DNA from: Flavobacterium sp. ov086
Lineage (GTDB): Bacteria; Bacteroidota; Bacteroidia; Flavobacteriales; Flavobacteriaceae
Reading direction: 5' to 3'
Assembly: GCF_900187965.1 (NCBI RefSeq)
Contig: NZ_FZNL01000017.1
Span: 1 to 64,000, forward strand
Length of the DNA stretch: 64,000 nucleotides
Below, piece after piece: positions 1-7,664 of this stretch. A model generated the notes under the pieces. That model made no database searches. It was not told the origin of the DNA and saw only the letters and a list, made by a program, of their open reading frames with translations. Both the position numbers and the translations under genes were made by a program. Numbering within the stretch: the first letter of the stretch is position 1; each line of letters begins with the position of its first letter.

Positions 1-13
1 TTTTAGCGGGGTG

Positions 14-44
14 CAAATGTAACATCCATTTTCAATTCTCACAA
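14..44 (-). promoter_or_regulatory. Outward-facing sigma-A promoter, proximal of a tandem pair
   Basis: On the minus strand TACATTTG (14-21) matches the Bacteroidota -7 consensus TAnnTTTG, with TTG 20 nt upstream (42-44). The downstream sequence GCACCCCGCTAAAA resembles the start of Flavobacterium stable-RNA leaders as I remember them. The transcribed gene lies left of the window, so its identity is inferred. Confidence 0.6.
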
Positions 45-148
45 GCTTTTTTTAATCTTTTTTTGAAAATAAATTTTCTTTTTTGATTATCTTTTTTGAT
101 TATCTTTTCTTGTCAGTCTCTCAGTGAACGTCTTCGTTGTTGCGGGTG

Positions 149-178
149 CAAAAGTAGGGAGTTTATTCTCTTAAACAA
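149..178 (-). promoter_or_regulatory. Outward-facing sigma-A promoter, distal of a tandem pair
   Basis: Minus-strand TACTTTTG (149-156) with TTG exactly 19 nt upstream (176-178) is a near-perfect Bacteroidota promoter. It is followed by GCACCCGC and a leader containing GACGTTCACTGAGAGACTGA. Position and composition fit an rRNA operon leader running off the left edge. No 16S sequence is in the window. Confidence 0.65.
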
Positions 179-574
179 TAACTTTTCTTAACTATTTTTA
201 ATCTTTTTTAAAACTTTCTCTTAACATTCTCATAACAGCAAACTTAGCATTTCATGCTTTTTATCATTTATAAGTTTTTTCTTTCACGTATTGCATTTGT
301 TGCAATTTGATTAATATAAAATCATCCCGCTTTACATGCTTCGCAAACATTTAGCCCATTCCTTGCCAACTTTACAATAGCACTAAAAACCTAGTTTTAT
401 CGGGTTTTACTCGTTTTACATGGTTTTGCCACTAAGGCGCTAAGGCTCGAAGTTTTCTGCTTTCCTTTTTTATTGGGTTGAAAAAGCCGCAAAGCCAGGG
501 TTTGTGCTGGAGTTTTCTCGCTTTTGCCCGTTTTTTTCTTCTTATTACTAATGTTTCTTCTGAAAACTGCTGCC

Positions 575-667
575 ATAGCCCCGATAGTCCCGAAGTCCCG
601 AGAGGAAATCCTTTTACTTTTTCTTTAAAAAGCAAAAGATTATAATGGATAGCGGGATTAAGCTCCT
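575..667. repeat. Structured dispersed repeat, copy 1
   Basis: Begins ATAGCCCCGAT, then GAGGAAATCCTTTT, a hairpin (CTTTTACTTTTT paired with AAAAAGCAAAAG), then AAAAGATT, AGCGGGATTAAGCTCCT. The same ordered blocks occur at 54493-54575 with a different hairpin insert. The flanks are conserved and the stem varies, as in a mobile or REP-like structured element. Confidence 0.7.
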
Positions 668-750
668 TATTTAAAATCAAATTACAATTCTTAAATCCCA
701 AATTCCAAGTATACTTATATACAAGACCAGATTCTAAATTAGAGATATAA

Positions 751-783
751 AATAAAAAAGCCCGCTAGTAAAACTAGCGGGAC
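751..783 (-). terminator. Terminator of the permease gene
   Basis: The perfect stem CCCGCTAGT / ACTAGCGGG (761-781) is followed on the minus strand by a T-rich run (751-759). It lies just past the stop codon of the gene ending at 805. Confidence 0.85.
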
Positions 784-804
784 AATATATTCTTATTTTT
801 TAAA

Positions 805-2040
805 CTAATCGAAACGAATTGCTTTGACTGGAGAAATCTTCGTTATAATATAGGACGGAATTAACAATACCAAAAAACAAACGGTTACTGTTAGCAAATT
901 CAGCAAGGCTACGTAACCCCAATTTAAATAGACTGGCGCCTGATTGACGTAGTAATTTTCAGGGTTAAGTGCAATTACACCAAATCGCTGCTGGATCAAC
1001 AAAAGCGATATACCTATTAGATTGCCCCAAAACAATCCTCGCATGATTAAATAGAACGCATTGTAGAGAAATATTTTTCGAACGGTCCAGTTGTTTGCTC
1101 CCATTGCTTTTAAAATCCCAATCATTTGGGTGCGCTCTAAAATTAAAACCAACAACGCTACTACCATATTAATAGTTGCGACTAAAATCATAACCGCCAA
1201 AATCACTATGATATTAAAATCGAAGAGCTGAAGCCAATCAAAAATATAGCTATACTTCTCGATTATGGTTTTAGTATCCAAAGTAGACGGCGTTTGTTCG
1301 TAAATTTGATTACCAGCTTTTTTAATATTACTAAAATCATTTACAAAAACTTCAAACGCTCCAACTTGATCCGGACTCCATTTATTAATTCTTTGTATGT
1401 GACGAATATCTCCTATTATATAGGTAGCATCAAAATCCTGAAATCCCGAATTAAAAATGCCGGCAATTTTAAATCGGCGAATATTTGGCAATTTACCCTG
1501 CTCCTCCTTTACAAAAAAGGTATTAAAACTATCTCCCAGTTTTAAATTAAGCCTGTCAGCAAGAAATCTTGAAATTATGACTTCTTCATTTAATGCTTGT
1601 GAGAAGTTTGGTAATCTTCCTTCAACAACATATTCTTTTATATTGTTCCAATCATAATCCGCACCAACGCCTTTGAAAATAATTCCTTCAAAAGCATTTT
1701 CGGTTCTAATGATTCCCGCTTTACTTGCGATTGCCTGAATATGTTTTACTTCGGGAACTGATTTGAAATTTGGGTAAAAATCTTGTTTTTTAGAAATTGG
1801 CATCAAAGTAACCTCCGAGTTATTATTATCATAATTCGAAATAATAACCTGACCATTGAAAGCGGAAACCTTATCTCGTATTTTTTGCTGCAAGCCGATT
1901 CCGGTAGCAACTGAAACCAGCATCATAATAATACCAATTGCAATTGCCGAAATAGCAATTTTTATAATAGGCGAAGAAATACTGCTTTTATAATCTTTGG
2001 CAGTAATTAGTCTTTTGGCTATGAAATATTCTAAATTCAA
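805..2040 (-). CDS. FtsX/LolC-LolE-type ABC transporter permease
   Basis: A 411-residue inner-membrane permease of the FtsX superfamily. Residues 1-50 hold an N-terminal segment and first membrane helix (IIKIAISAIAIGIIMMLVSV). A periplasmic MacB-PCD-like domain spans roughly 50-265, and three further helices fill about 275-400. Length and the single periplasmic domain fit LolC/LolE proteins, which extract outer-membrane lipoproteins with a LolD ATPase. No ATPase gene is adjacent, as is common in this phylum. The start MNLEYFIAKRL is typical for the family. A TAATTTTG box lies about 56 nt upstream. The gene ends at a strong terminator. The lipoprotein role is inferred from family only. Confidence 0.85.
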   Translation of the reverse strand: MNLEYFIAKRLITAKDYKSSISSPIIKIAISAIAIGIIMMLVSVATGIGLQQKIRDKVSAFNGQVIISNYDNNNSEVTLMPISKKQDFYPNFKSVPEVKHIQAIASKAGIIRTENAFEGIIFKGVGADYDWNNIKEYVVEGRLPNFSQALNEEVIISRFLADRLNLKLGDSFNTFFVKEEQGKLPNIRRFKIAGIFNSGFQDFDATYIIGDIRHIQRINKWSPDQVGAFEVFVNDFSNIKKAGNQIYEQTPSTLDTKTIIEKYSYIFDWLQLFDFNIIVILAVMILVATINMVVALLVLILERTQMIGILKAMGANNWTVRKIFLYNAFYLIMRGLFWGNLIGISLLLIQQRFGVIALNPENYYVNQAPVYLNWGYVALLNLLTVTVCFLVLLIPSYIITKISPVKAIRFD

Positions 2041-2095
2041 ATTTTCAGTTGTCTTGTATTAATTATTATAATGACATTGCTTTATTCATCGAAAT

Positions 2096-2103
2096 CAAAA
2101 TTA
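2096..2103 (-). promoter_or_regulatory. Probable -7 box of the permease gene
   Basis: TAATTTTG on the minus strand matches TAnnTTTG, 56 nt before the ATG at 2040. No clear TTTG is seen 19 nt further upstream. Confidence 0.45.
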
Positions 2104-2160
2104 CATTTAAAAAAGTAAAAATGTTTTGCTTCTAAAAAACAATTACAAAAACTTTACGGC

Positions 2161-2655
2161 TTATAAAGGAAGTTTCTTTTTCATTTCTTCCACTATATTA
2201 TATGCCGCAGGACAAATAGCAACATTCTTTAGGGTAAGATCAGTAATTTGATGAAATTTCTTTCGATCTGTATGCGGAAATTCTCTACATGCTTTTGGGC
2301 GAACATCATAAATCATGCAATAATTCTCTCCGTCCAAGAAAGTACATGGAACACTTTTTAAAACATAATCTTTGTCTTCATCAATTCGAAGATATTGCTC
2401 GATAAATTGTCGTGGCTTTTGTCTGAAAGATTTTGAAATTCTTTCAATATCAGCCAAAGTAAATAGAGGCCCGGTTGTTTTACAACAATTGGCACATTGT
2501 AGACAGTCTGTTTTCTTAAATTCAGCATCATGCAAATCCTGCATAACGTAATCTAAATTCTTAGGCTGTTTCTTTTTCAGCTTATCAAAATACTTTTTGT
2601 TTTCGATATGCTTATCTTTGGCTAACTTATTTAAGTTATTTAAAATTTGTTTCAA
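2161..2655 (-). CDS. YkgJ family cysteine cluster protein
   Basis: A 164-residue cytoplasmic protein of the CxxCxxCC (YkgJ, UPF0153) family, thought to bind zinc or an iron-sulfur cluster. C51-x2-C54-x2-C57-C58 is visible (CLQCANCC), followed by later cysteines in CTFLDGENYCMIYDVRPKAC and ICPAAY, the usual second half of the site. The lysine-rich N-terminus (1-35) is variable in the family. Biochemical function is unknown. It is divergent from the methyltransferase gene at 2730, with a good promoter between them. Confidence 0.85.
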   Translation of the reverse strand: MKQILNNLNKLAKDKHIENKKYFDKLKKKQPKNLDYVMQDLHDAEFKKTDCLQCANCCKTTGPLFTLADIERISKSFRQKPRQFIEQYLRIDEDKDYVLKSVPCTFLDGENYCMIYDVRPKACREFPHTDRKKFHQITDLTLKNVAICPAAYNIVEEMKKKLPL

Positions 2656-2678
2656 GTTTAATATTTAAAGTTGATCTG

Positions 2679-2686
2679 CAAAATTA
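2679..2686 (-). promoter_or_regulatory. -7 promoter element of the YkgJ-like gene
   Basis: Minus-strand TAATTTTG fits TAnnTTTG, 24 nt upstream of the ATG at 2655. It sits inside a 13-bp inverted repeat, GTTTCAAGTTTAA (2649-2661) with TTAAACTTGAAAC (2694-2706), which spans the divergent intergenic region. Confidence 0.55.
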
Positions 2687-2729
2687 AACAACTTTAAACT
2701 TGAAACCTTAAACTTTGAACTAAATTACA

Positions 2730-3437
2730 ATGAAAGATCTATTTGGGAAGGCGATGTTCGACTTTCAAACCAATAATTCGCCCGAAAATCTGCTTACAGA
2801 AACTTCAATTTCTGAAGAAGATGAAATGAGCGTTGATTATTTGTTCCGTTCTTATAATGAAATGCCAAAAATTGAGCAAAAAGCACTGCAATTAGCGACT
2901 GGAAAAACTCTGGACGTTGGCTGTGGAGCCGGAAGCCATAGTTTGTCTTTACAAAATGATCGCAATCTAGAGGTTATTTCGATTGATATTTCCGAAAAAG
3001 CAATCGAGACTTGCAAACTTCGAGGTGTAAAGAACACTAAAGTTCAAGACATACTAGACTTTGAAGGTGAAAAATTCGATACGATTATTTCATTAATGAA
3101 CGGAACAGGGATTTTTGGAAAACTGGAAAACTGCAACAAATATTTATCTAAACTAAAATCTCTTTTAAATCCAGATGGGCAAATTTTAATAGATAGCTCA
3201 GATATCATTTATATGTTTGATGAAGATGAGGACGGTGGAAAATGGATTCCGTCAAATAATGATTATTACGGAGAACTTGTTTTCAACATTTCTTATAAAG
3301 GAGAAAAAGAAGAACCTTTTGATTGGTTGTATTTAGATTATAATACTCTGCAGAATGCAGCAATCGCAAACGGACTTAAATGTGAACTTATTTTGGAGGG
3401 CGAACATTATGATTATTTAGCCAAACTTTCTATTTAA
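2730..3437 (+). CDS. Class I SAM-dependent methyltransferase
   Basis: A 235-residue protein with the Rossmann methyltransferase motif I TLDVGCGAGSHSLSL (about 60-74), the acidic end of strand 2 (VISIDIS), motif post-II around FDTIISLMNGTGIFG, and LKSLLNPDGQILIDSSD as motif III. The substrate cannot be told from sequence. The ATG is preceded by an A-rich stretch without a Shine-Dalgarno, normal for the phylum. It is followed 18 bp later by the DinB/YfiT-like gene, so the two are probably co-transcribed up to the terminator at 4051. Confidence 0.85.
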   Translation: MKDLFGKAMFDFQTNNSPENLLTETSISEEDEMSVDYLFRSYNEMPKIEQKALQLATGKTLDVGCGAGSHSLSLQNDRNLEVISIDISEKAIETCKLRGVKNTKVQDILDFEGEKFDTIISLMNGTGIFGKLENCNKYLSKLKSLLNPDGQILIDSSDIIYMFDEDEDGGKWIPSNNDYYGELVFNISYKGEKEEPFDWLYLDYNTLQNAAIANGLKCELILEGEHYDYLAKLSI

Positions 3438-3455
3438 AAATAAAACATTGTAATC

Positions 3456-3998
3456 ATGGAAGAGTTAGATTTAGAAAAATTAAAGTATCCAATAGGGAAA
3501 TTTGAATTCCCACACGAGTATACCCCTGAGTATATTGCCGAAAAAATTGCAGAAATCGAATTTTTTCCTGAAAAATTAAAAAAAGAAACGATTCATCTGA
3601 CGGATGAGCAACTAGACACTCCATATCGTCCTGGCGGATGGACCGTTCGACAAGTGATTCATCATTGTGCCGAAAGCCACATGAATTGCTATATTAGAAT
3701 AAAATGGGCGTTGACTGAAAATAATCCTGTGATAAAAGCTTACGACGAAGTTTTATGGTCTGAATTACATGACAATTTAAATATGCCAATTCAACCAACA
3801 CTAGCTTTATTAGAAGGTTTGCATTTTAGATTAGCTTATATAATGAAGAATTTATCAGAAGCTGATTTAGAAAAATCCTTCATTCATCCGGAAAACAATT
3901 CTGAATATAGAATCAAACAGCTTATTGGAACCTATGCCTGGCATGGGAATCATCATTTGGCACACATTACTTCTTTAAAAAAACACAAAAACTGGTAA
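3456..3998 (+). CDS. YfiT/DinB-superfamily metal-dependent thiol transferase-like protein
   Basis: A 180-residue four-helix-bundle protein of the DinB_2 superfamily, closest in appearance to Bacillus YfiT, annotated as a metal-dependent hydrolase or bacillithiol transferase. It has the hallmark start KYPIGKFEFP, GGWTVRQVIHHCAESHMN carrying a metal-ligand histidine, and the C-terminal GTYAWHGNHHLAHI with the other two ligands. Bacillithiol occurs in some Bacteroidota, so a thiol S-transferase role is plausible but inferred. Second gene of a two-gene unit. Confidence 0.8.
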   Translation: MEELDLEKLKYPIGKFEFPHEYTPEYIAEKIAEIEFFPEKLKKETIHLTDEQLDTPYRPGGWTVRQVIHHCAESHMNCYIRIKWALTENNPVIKAYDEVLWSELHDNLNMPIQPTLALLEGLHFRLAYIMKNLSEADLEKSFIHPENNSEYRIKQLIGTYAWHGNHHLAHITSLKKHKNW

Positions 3999-4050
3999 TA
4001 ATCAGAAACTGTATCTTTTTTATACATTGTATATTATTTACCAAAAACAA

Positions 4051-4080
4051 AAAATCTCTTCGCTTGAAGAGATTTTTTGT
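4051..4080. terminator. Bidirectional terminator between convergent genes
   Basis: AAATCTCTTC / GAAGAGATTT stem with a GCTT loop, T-tracts on both strands. It serves the + strand unit ending at 3998 and the minus-strand queE ending at 4090. Confidence 0.85.
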
Positions 4081-4089
4081 TTTTAATAC

Positions 4090-4722
4090 TTAAGGGATAT
4101 TTAAATATTTATGTGTTTGAAGTGAAACTCTCCATTTTGGATTATTCATTACATAATCAACAATCAGCGGCGTCATCTCTTCTTTTTTACTCCATTCTGG
4201 CTGAAGAAATAAAATTGCCTTATCATTTACAAGTTCAGCTTGTTCTTCAGCAAAGATAAAATCGTGCTTGTTGTAAATAATCACTTTTAATTCATGTGCA
4301 TTGTCATATACAGTTTGAGTTGGTAATTTGTTTTTCTTAGGTGAAAGACAAATCCAATCCCAAGTTCCGGTTAACGGATAAGCACCCGAGGTTTCTATGT
4401 GAACTTTTAAATTTTTATCTTTCAATTGCTGCGTTAACAATGTCATATCCCAAGTTAATGGCTCTCCACCTGTAATCACAACAGTATCCGCATAACTTGA
4501 AGCATTATTCACAATTAAATCAACACTTGTTGGCGGATGTAATTCAGCATTCCAACTCTCCTTCACATCACACCAGTGACAACCAACATCACAACCTCCA
4601 ATTCGTATAAAGTATGCAGCTGTTCCTGTATGAAAACCTTCTCCCTGAATGGTATAAAACTCTTCCATCAAAGGCAACATTGCTCCTTTATTAACTTCTA
4701 ATTGTATTTCTTTTGATAACAT
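4090..4722 (-). CDS. queE: 7-carboxy-7-deazaguanine synthase QueE
   Basis: A 210-residue radical SAM enzyme converting 6-carboxytetrahydropterin to 7-carboxy-7-deazaguanine in preQ0/queuosine biosynthesis. The N-terminal EEFYTIQGEGFHTGTAAYFIR is characteristic. The cluster-binding motif is C44-x3-C48-x2-C51 (GGCDVGCHWCD). VVITGGEPLTWD is the SAM-binding GGE motif. The C-terminal part (LSPKKNKLP, LFLQPEWSKKEEM) matches the short QueE clade. queA lies at 30.3 kb in the same window. It is monocistronic with its own promoter. Confidence 0.95.
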   Translation of the reverse strand: MLSKEIQLEVNKGAMLPLMEEFYTIQGEGFHTGTAAYFIRIGGCDVGCHWCDVKESWNAELHPPTSVDLIVNNASSYADTVVITGGEPLTWDMTLLTQQLKDKNLKVHIETSGAYPLTGTWDWICLSPKKNKLPTQTVYDNAHELKVIIYNKHDFIFAEEQAELVNDKAILFLQPEWSKKEEMTPLIVDYVMNNPKWRVSLQTHKYLNIP

Positions 4723-4739
4723 TATTTTATTTTAAAGTG

Positions 4740-4747
4740 CAAAGATA
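4740..4747 (-). promoter_or_regulatory. -7 promoter element of queE
   Basis: Minus-strand TATCTTTG is a perfect TAnnTTTG, 18 nt before the queE ATG, predicting a 5' leader of only about 10 nt. I saw no preQ1 riboswitch-like structure in so short a leader. Confidence 0.7.
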
Positions 4748-4767
4748 GTCAATTAAATACGGAACCA

Positions 4768-4803
4768 AAAAAACCGATAGCTCTTTGAACTATCGGTTTT
4801 TAT
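4768..4803 (-). terminator. Terminator of the exbB-tonB operon
   Basis: AACCGATAG / CTATCGGTT stem (4771-4798) with a T-run on the minus strand, 20 bp past the stop of the TPR gene. It closes the seven-gene operon. Confidence 0.85.
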
Positions 4804-4823
4804 ATTTAATTAAAAATCTTTAA

Positions 4824-6491
4824 TTATTTTAAAGCTTTCACAGATTGTGTTGCGTAAGCATTAGTAGGATCTAAAACTAAAGTTTTATTGAAATATTCAA
4901 CAGCTTTAGCTTTATCAGTATTAGCATAACTTGCACCAATACTATTATAAGATTCTACAATTTTTTTAACTGTTGCAGGTTTTGCCAATTCCTCAGCTCC
5001 TTTAGCAGATGTTCTGTTAATATACTCTTGGTAGTTTTTAATGATTAAATCATCTTTCTCTAACAAGTTGTTGATTCTACCTTTGTATAAATAAGCTTCA
5101 TCATATGTTGGAGAAGCAACTAAAACTCTGTCAAAAGCAGCATCAGCTTTAGCTAAACCAGCAGCGTCAATAGCTGTTTTTTCTTTATTTGCATTTGCAT
5201 AGTAAAGCGAGATACCATAATATACATTATCGTTCAAATAGTTTTTAGATTCTGTATTAGTAGCACTTAACTCATATAAAGCAGCAGCTTGAGTGTATTG
5301 TTTTTTAGTAAACAATTCTTTTCCAAAATCTCCAAGATCTTCAACAGCTAAAGGCTCCATTGCTACAGCTTTTTTGATATCAGCTAAACCAGAGTCAAAA
5401 GCAGCAGCATCAACTACACCATCAGCAGCAGTTCCTTTTTTAATTTTAGCGAATCCTAAATATAAATAATCTTTTGCGATTACTTTATTTGTTGGAACTT
5501 TTACATAATCTTCTAATGATTTGATCGCTACATCAATGTTTCCATTTTCATAAGCTGAATATCCTAAATATCTGTAAATTCTAGGATTAACTTTGTCTAA
5601 CTCGATCATTTTGTTCGCTTCAGCTTCCAGAGCTTTGTAGTCTTTTACTAAGATCAAGAAATCAGCATGACGCATTCTTGAGTCCATAGAATAATCAGTA
5701 AGACTTAAGTATTTCTCGTAGTTAGAGATTGCTTTTTGATAATTTACTTGTTGAGTAGAAGGTTTGTTTCTAGCCCATTTGTAATATGTTTCAGCTAATT
5801 CTCTGTAAACAGGACCATAATTAGCATCTAAAGCGATAACTTCATTAAAAGCTTTAATAGCTTCTTCATAAGATTTAGCTCCTTTTAAAAGAACACCTAA
5901 TTGCATTTTTGCTCTTAAAAGAGTTGGATCTGCAGTAAAGGCATCACGGTAAGCTTTATAAGCATCATTTTGATTATTTGCTCCATGGTAAGCATCTCCG
6001 ATTGCCAAAAGTGCAGTAGCATTTTGCGGCTCAATTAACAAAGCTCTTTTTAAAATCGCAACAGCATTAGTGTAATCTGGATTTGCTGAATTCATGTAAG
6101 CTCTACCAATGTAAATAAACTCATTTACATCTTTACGCTTCATATCTTTTGCAGCCAAATCAAAATTAGCTTTAGCACCAGCTGCATTTTTAGCATCAAG
6201 ATCTAATTGACCTAATCCAATATAATTTAAGTTTTTCTTATCTGCTGCTTCTAATCCATTTAAGTAATAAATTTTAGCAGAATCAACAATAGTTTGATTT
6301 AAGTAAATATTACCTAAAACAAAATTAGCTTCACCATCAGAAGGTTTAGCTTTAATGATTGATTTTAATAATGATTTTGCTTTATCAAATTGCTCAGCAT
6401 CGATTGCTTTCTTAGCTTGGTTGATATCTTGCGCTTTTGCTACAGAAGCTGAAGCAACTAAGGCAAGACTAAAAATTTTAAATTTATTCAT
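4824..6491 (-). CDS. Secreted tetratricopeptide repeat protein
   Basis: A 555-residue periplasmic protein with a Sec signal peptide (1-20, ending SVAKAQ). About ten TPR-like helix pairs fill the rest: AKSLLKSIIKAKPSDGEANF near 37-56, AVAILKRALLIEPQNATALL near 140, AIKAFNEVIALDANYGPVY near 210, AVEYFNKTLVLDPTNAYATQ at the C-terminus. TPR arrays scaffold protein complexes. As the last gene of an ExbB-ExbD-TonB operon, 16 bp after the PstS-like gene, it may organise the envelope energising complex. That role is inferred from position. Confidence 0.85.
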   Translation of the reverse strand: MNKFKIFSLALVASASVAKAQDINQAKKAIDAEQFDKAKSLLKSIIKAKPSDGEANFVLGNIYLNQTIVDSAKIYYLNGLEAADKKNLNYIGLGQLDLDAKNAAGAKANFDLAAKDMKRKDVNEFIYIGRAYMNSANPDYTNAVAILKRALLIEPQNATALLAIGDAYHGANNQNDAYKAYRDAFTADPTLLRAKMQLGVLLKGAKSYEEAIKAFNEVIALDANYGPVYRELAETYYKWARNKPSTQQVNYQKAISNYEKYLSLTDYSMDSRMRHADFLILVKDYKALEAEANKMIELDKVNPRIYRYLGYSAYENGNIDVAIKSLEDYVKVPTNKVIAKDYLYLGFAKIKKGTAADGVVDAAAFDSGLADIKKAVAMEPLAVEDLGDFGKELFTKKQYTQAAALYELSATNTESKNYLNDNVYYGISLYYANANKEKTAIDAAGLAKADAAFDRVLVASPTYDEAYLYKGRINNLLEKDDLIIKNYQEYINRTSAKGAEELAKPATVKKIVESYNSIGASYANTDKAKAVEYFNKTLVLDPTNAYATQSVKALK

Positions 6492-6507
6492 CTTTATTGT
6501 AATTAAT

Positions 6508-7431
6508 TTATTCTTTATCGTTTATAATTTGACTTCTAATCTTAAGTTTTCTTCCCGGTGTTCTAACTGGCATCAATCCAGATTTCAAAACAATACGTTG
6601 ACCAATATCTCCGGCAATGAATGAAGCAAAGCCCATTCCTAAACCTGAATATCCCTGACAATTTATAATATACAAATCACGTGCCAAAGGATATTTCCTT
6701 AATATAAGGTCACTTTGACTTGGATCATAATACTTATCATCATTTAAGCCTTTTACACTTAAAATATTGATTTTTTTTATTGCCTCAATCATATTTGGAG
6801 AAGGCTGTGACAGCCAATTTACACCAATCACGCCAATCATTCCATCATTCTCAGAAACGAATTTAATAACTTCATCGTTAGTTTTAAAAGAAAAAACACC
6901 TGTTGCAGGAACACTTTTAACTTTAGCCAGCTCTTTCATATAACGCACGGTACTTGAGTTTGGATTATCAAATACTAAACCTTTAATTCTTGGATCAGCT
7001 TTGCCCTGCATAAAATCGATTACACTTTTCAACGCAATTAATGTATCATTATTGCTCTTGTTTGAAATTAAAGCAATTGCATCTGTCGCAAATGGAGTAA
7101 CTCTGGGATTTATCTTACTCTTGTCGAATCTGGCTTTTTCTTCGTTAGTTAAATCTCTTGTTGTTACAGCCACTTTTGCTTTCTGATTTAACAAGTCATT
7201 TATAAGTTCTGCTTCTGATTTAGGTGTTACCGAAATATGAGCTCCATAGTAAGTTCCTTCAAAAACAGCAATCTGGTCATCTACAATTGGTTTTACGGTT
7301 TCATCAACCGTAATATCCATTTTTCCTTTTAAGATTGTTTCTTTATTGGAATCATTTTTGCTTTTTTGGTTACACATGGCAAACAAAAAGACAAAGACAA
7401 CCAAGCCAAAAACTCTACTATATTTTAACAT
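6508..7431 (-). CDS. PstS-like substrate-binding lipoprotein
   Basis: A 307-residue lipoprotein: the lipobox ends at C20 (FLFAMC). The body is a periplasmic binding fold of the PstS type, with AVTTRDLTNEEK, VTPFATDAIALI and NPNSSTVRYM, the last resembling the phosphate-loop region of PstS homologues. No PstC/A/B transporter genes are adjacent. It is translationally close (2 bp) to the small membrane protein upstream, inside the TonB operon. The ligand is unknown. A diverged PstS serving the TonB system rather than an ABC transporter is an inference. Confidence 0.8.
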   Translation of the reverse strand: MLKYSRVFGLVVFVFLFAMCNQKSKNDSNKETILKGKMDITVDETVKPIVDDQIAVFEGTYYGAHISVTPKSEAELINDLLNQKAKVAVTTRDLTNEEKARFDKSKINPRVTPFATDAIALISNKSNNDTLIALKSVIDFMQGKADPRIKGLVFDNPNSSTVRYMKELAKVKSVPATGVFSFKTNDEVIKFVSENDGMIGVIGVNWLSQPSPNMIEAIKKINILSVKGLNDDKYYDPSQSDLILRKYPLARDLYIINCQGYSGLGMGFASFIAGDIGQRIVLKSGLMPVRTPGRKLKIRSQIINDKE

Positions 7432-7433
7432 AA

Positions 7434-7664
7434 TTACTCTGTGTTTGAATTAATTAATCTCAAAAACCTGATTGCTGAATAAACGATTAGCAAACCACCA
7501 AAAGCATATCTGTATTTTGGTTCCATGTCTAATGGGAGCTTTTCCCAAAACATAATCATTAAACCCAGCACAAGATATATTAAAAAAAACAGTATTCCTA
7601 AAACAAGAAGAAATCGCTCTTTGAGCGATTTCTTCTGAATATTATTAAGCATATCTTTTAACAT
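7434..7664 (-). CDS. Small two-helix membrane protein of the TonB operon
   Basis: A 76-residue protein with two hydrophobic segments (RFLLVLGILFFLIYLVLGLMIM and AFGGLLIVYSAIRFLRLI) and a basic N-terminus. The start codon overlaps the tonB stop codon by one base and the stop lies 2 bp before the PstS-like gene, so it is translationally coupled. I do not recognise the family. Position suggests a membrane accessory of the ExbB-ExbD-TonB complex. Confidence 0.7.
   Translation of the reverse strand: MLKDMLNNIQKKSLKERFLLVLGILFFLIYLVLGLMIMFWEKLPLDMEPKYRYAFGGLLIVYSAIRFLRLINSNTE

Larger units (their letters stand above)
157..804. other. Non-coding region between outward promoters and the permease gene
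   Basis: About 650 bases without a convincing gene. Positions 180-430 are AT-rich with no structure I can name. A structured dispersed repeat lies at 575-667 and a terminator at 751-783. An open frame at 432-701 (minus) runs through the repeat and its product looks like translated repeat sequence. Confidence 0.6.

Noticed and set aside
432..701. An 89-residue minus-strand open frame
   Set aside because: It runs through the structured repeat at 575-667, has no protein-like motif or upstream signal, and its product reads like translated repeat sequence.
4723..4760. Possible preQ1 riboswitch before queE
   Set aside because: The predicted leader is only about 10 nt, too short for a preQ1 aptamer.
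6508..7431. Phosphate ABC transporter locus based on the PstS-like gene
   Set aside because: No PstC, PstA, PstB or PhoU gene is adjacent; the gene is embedded in the TonB operon.
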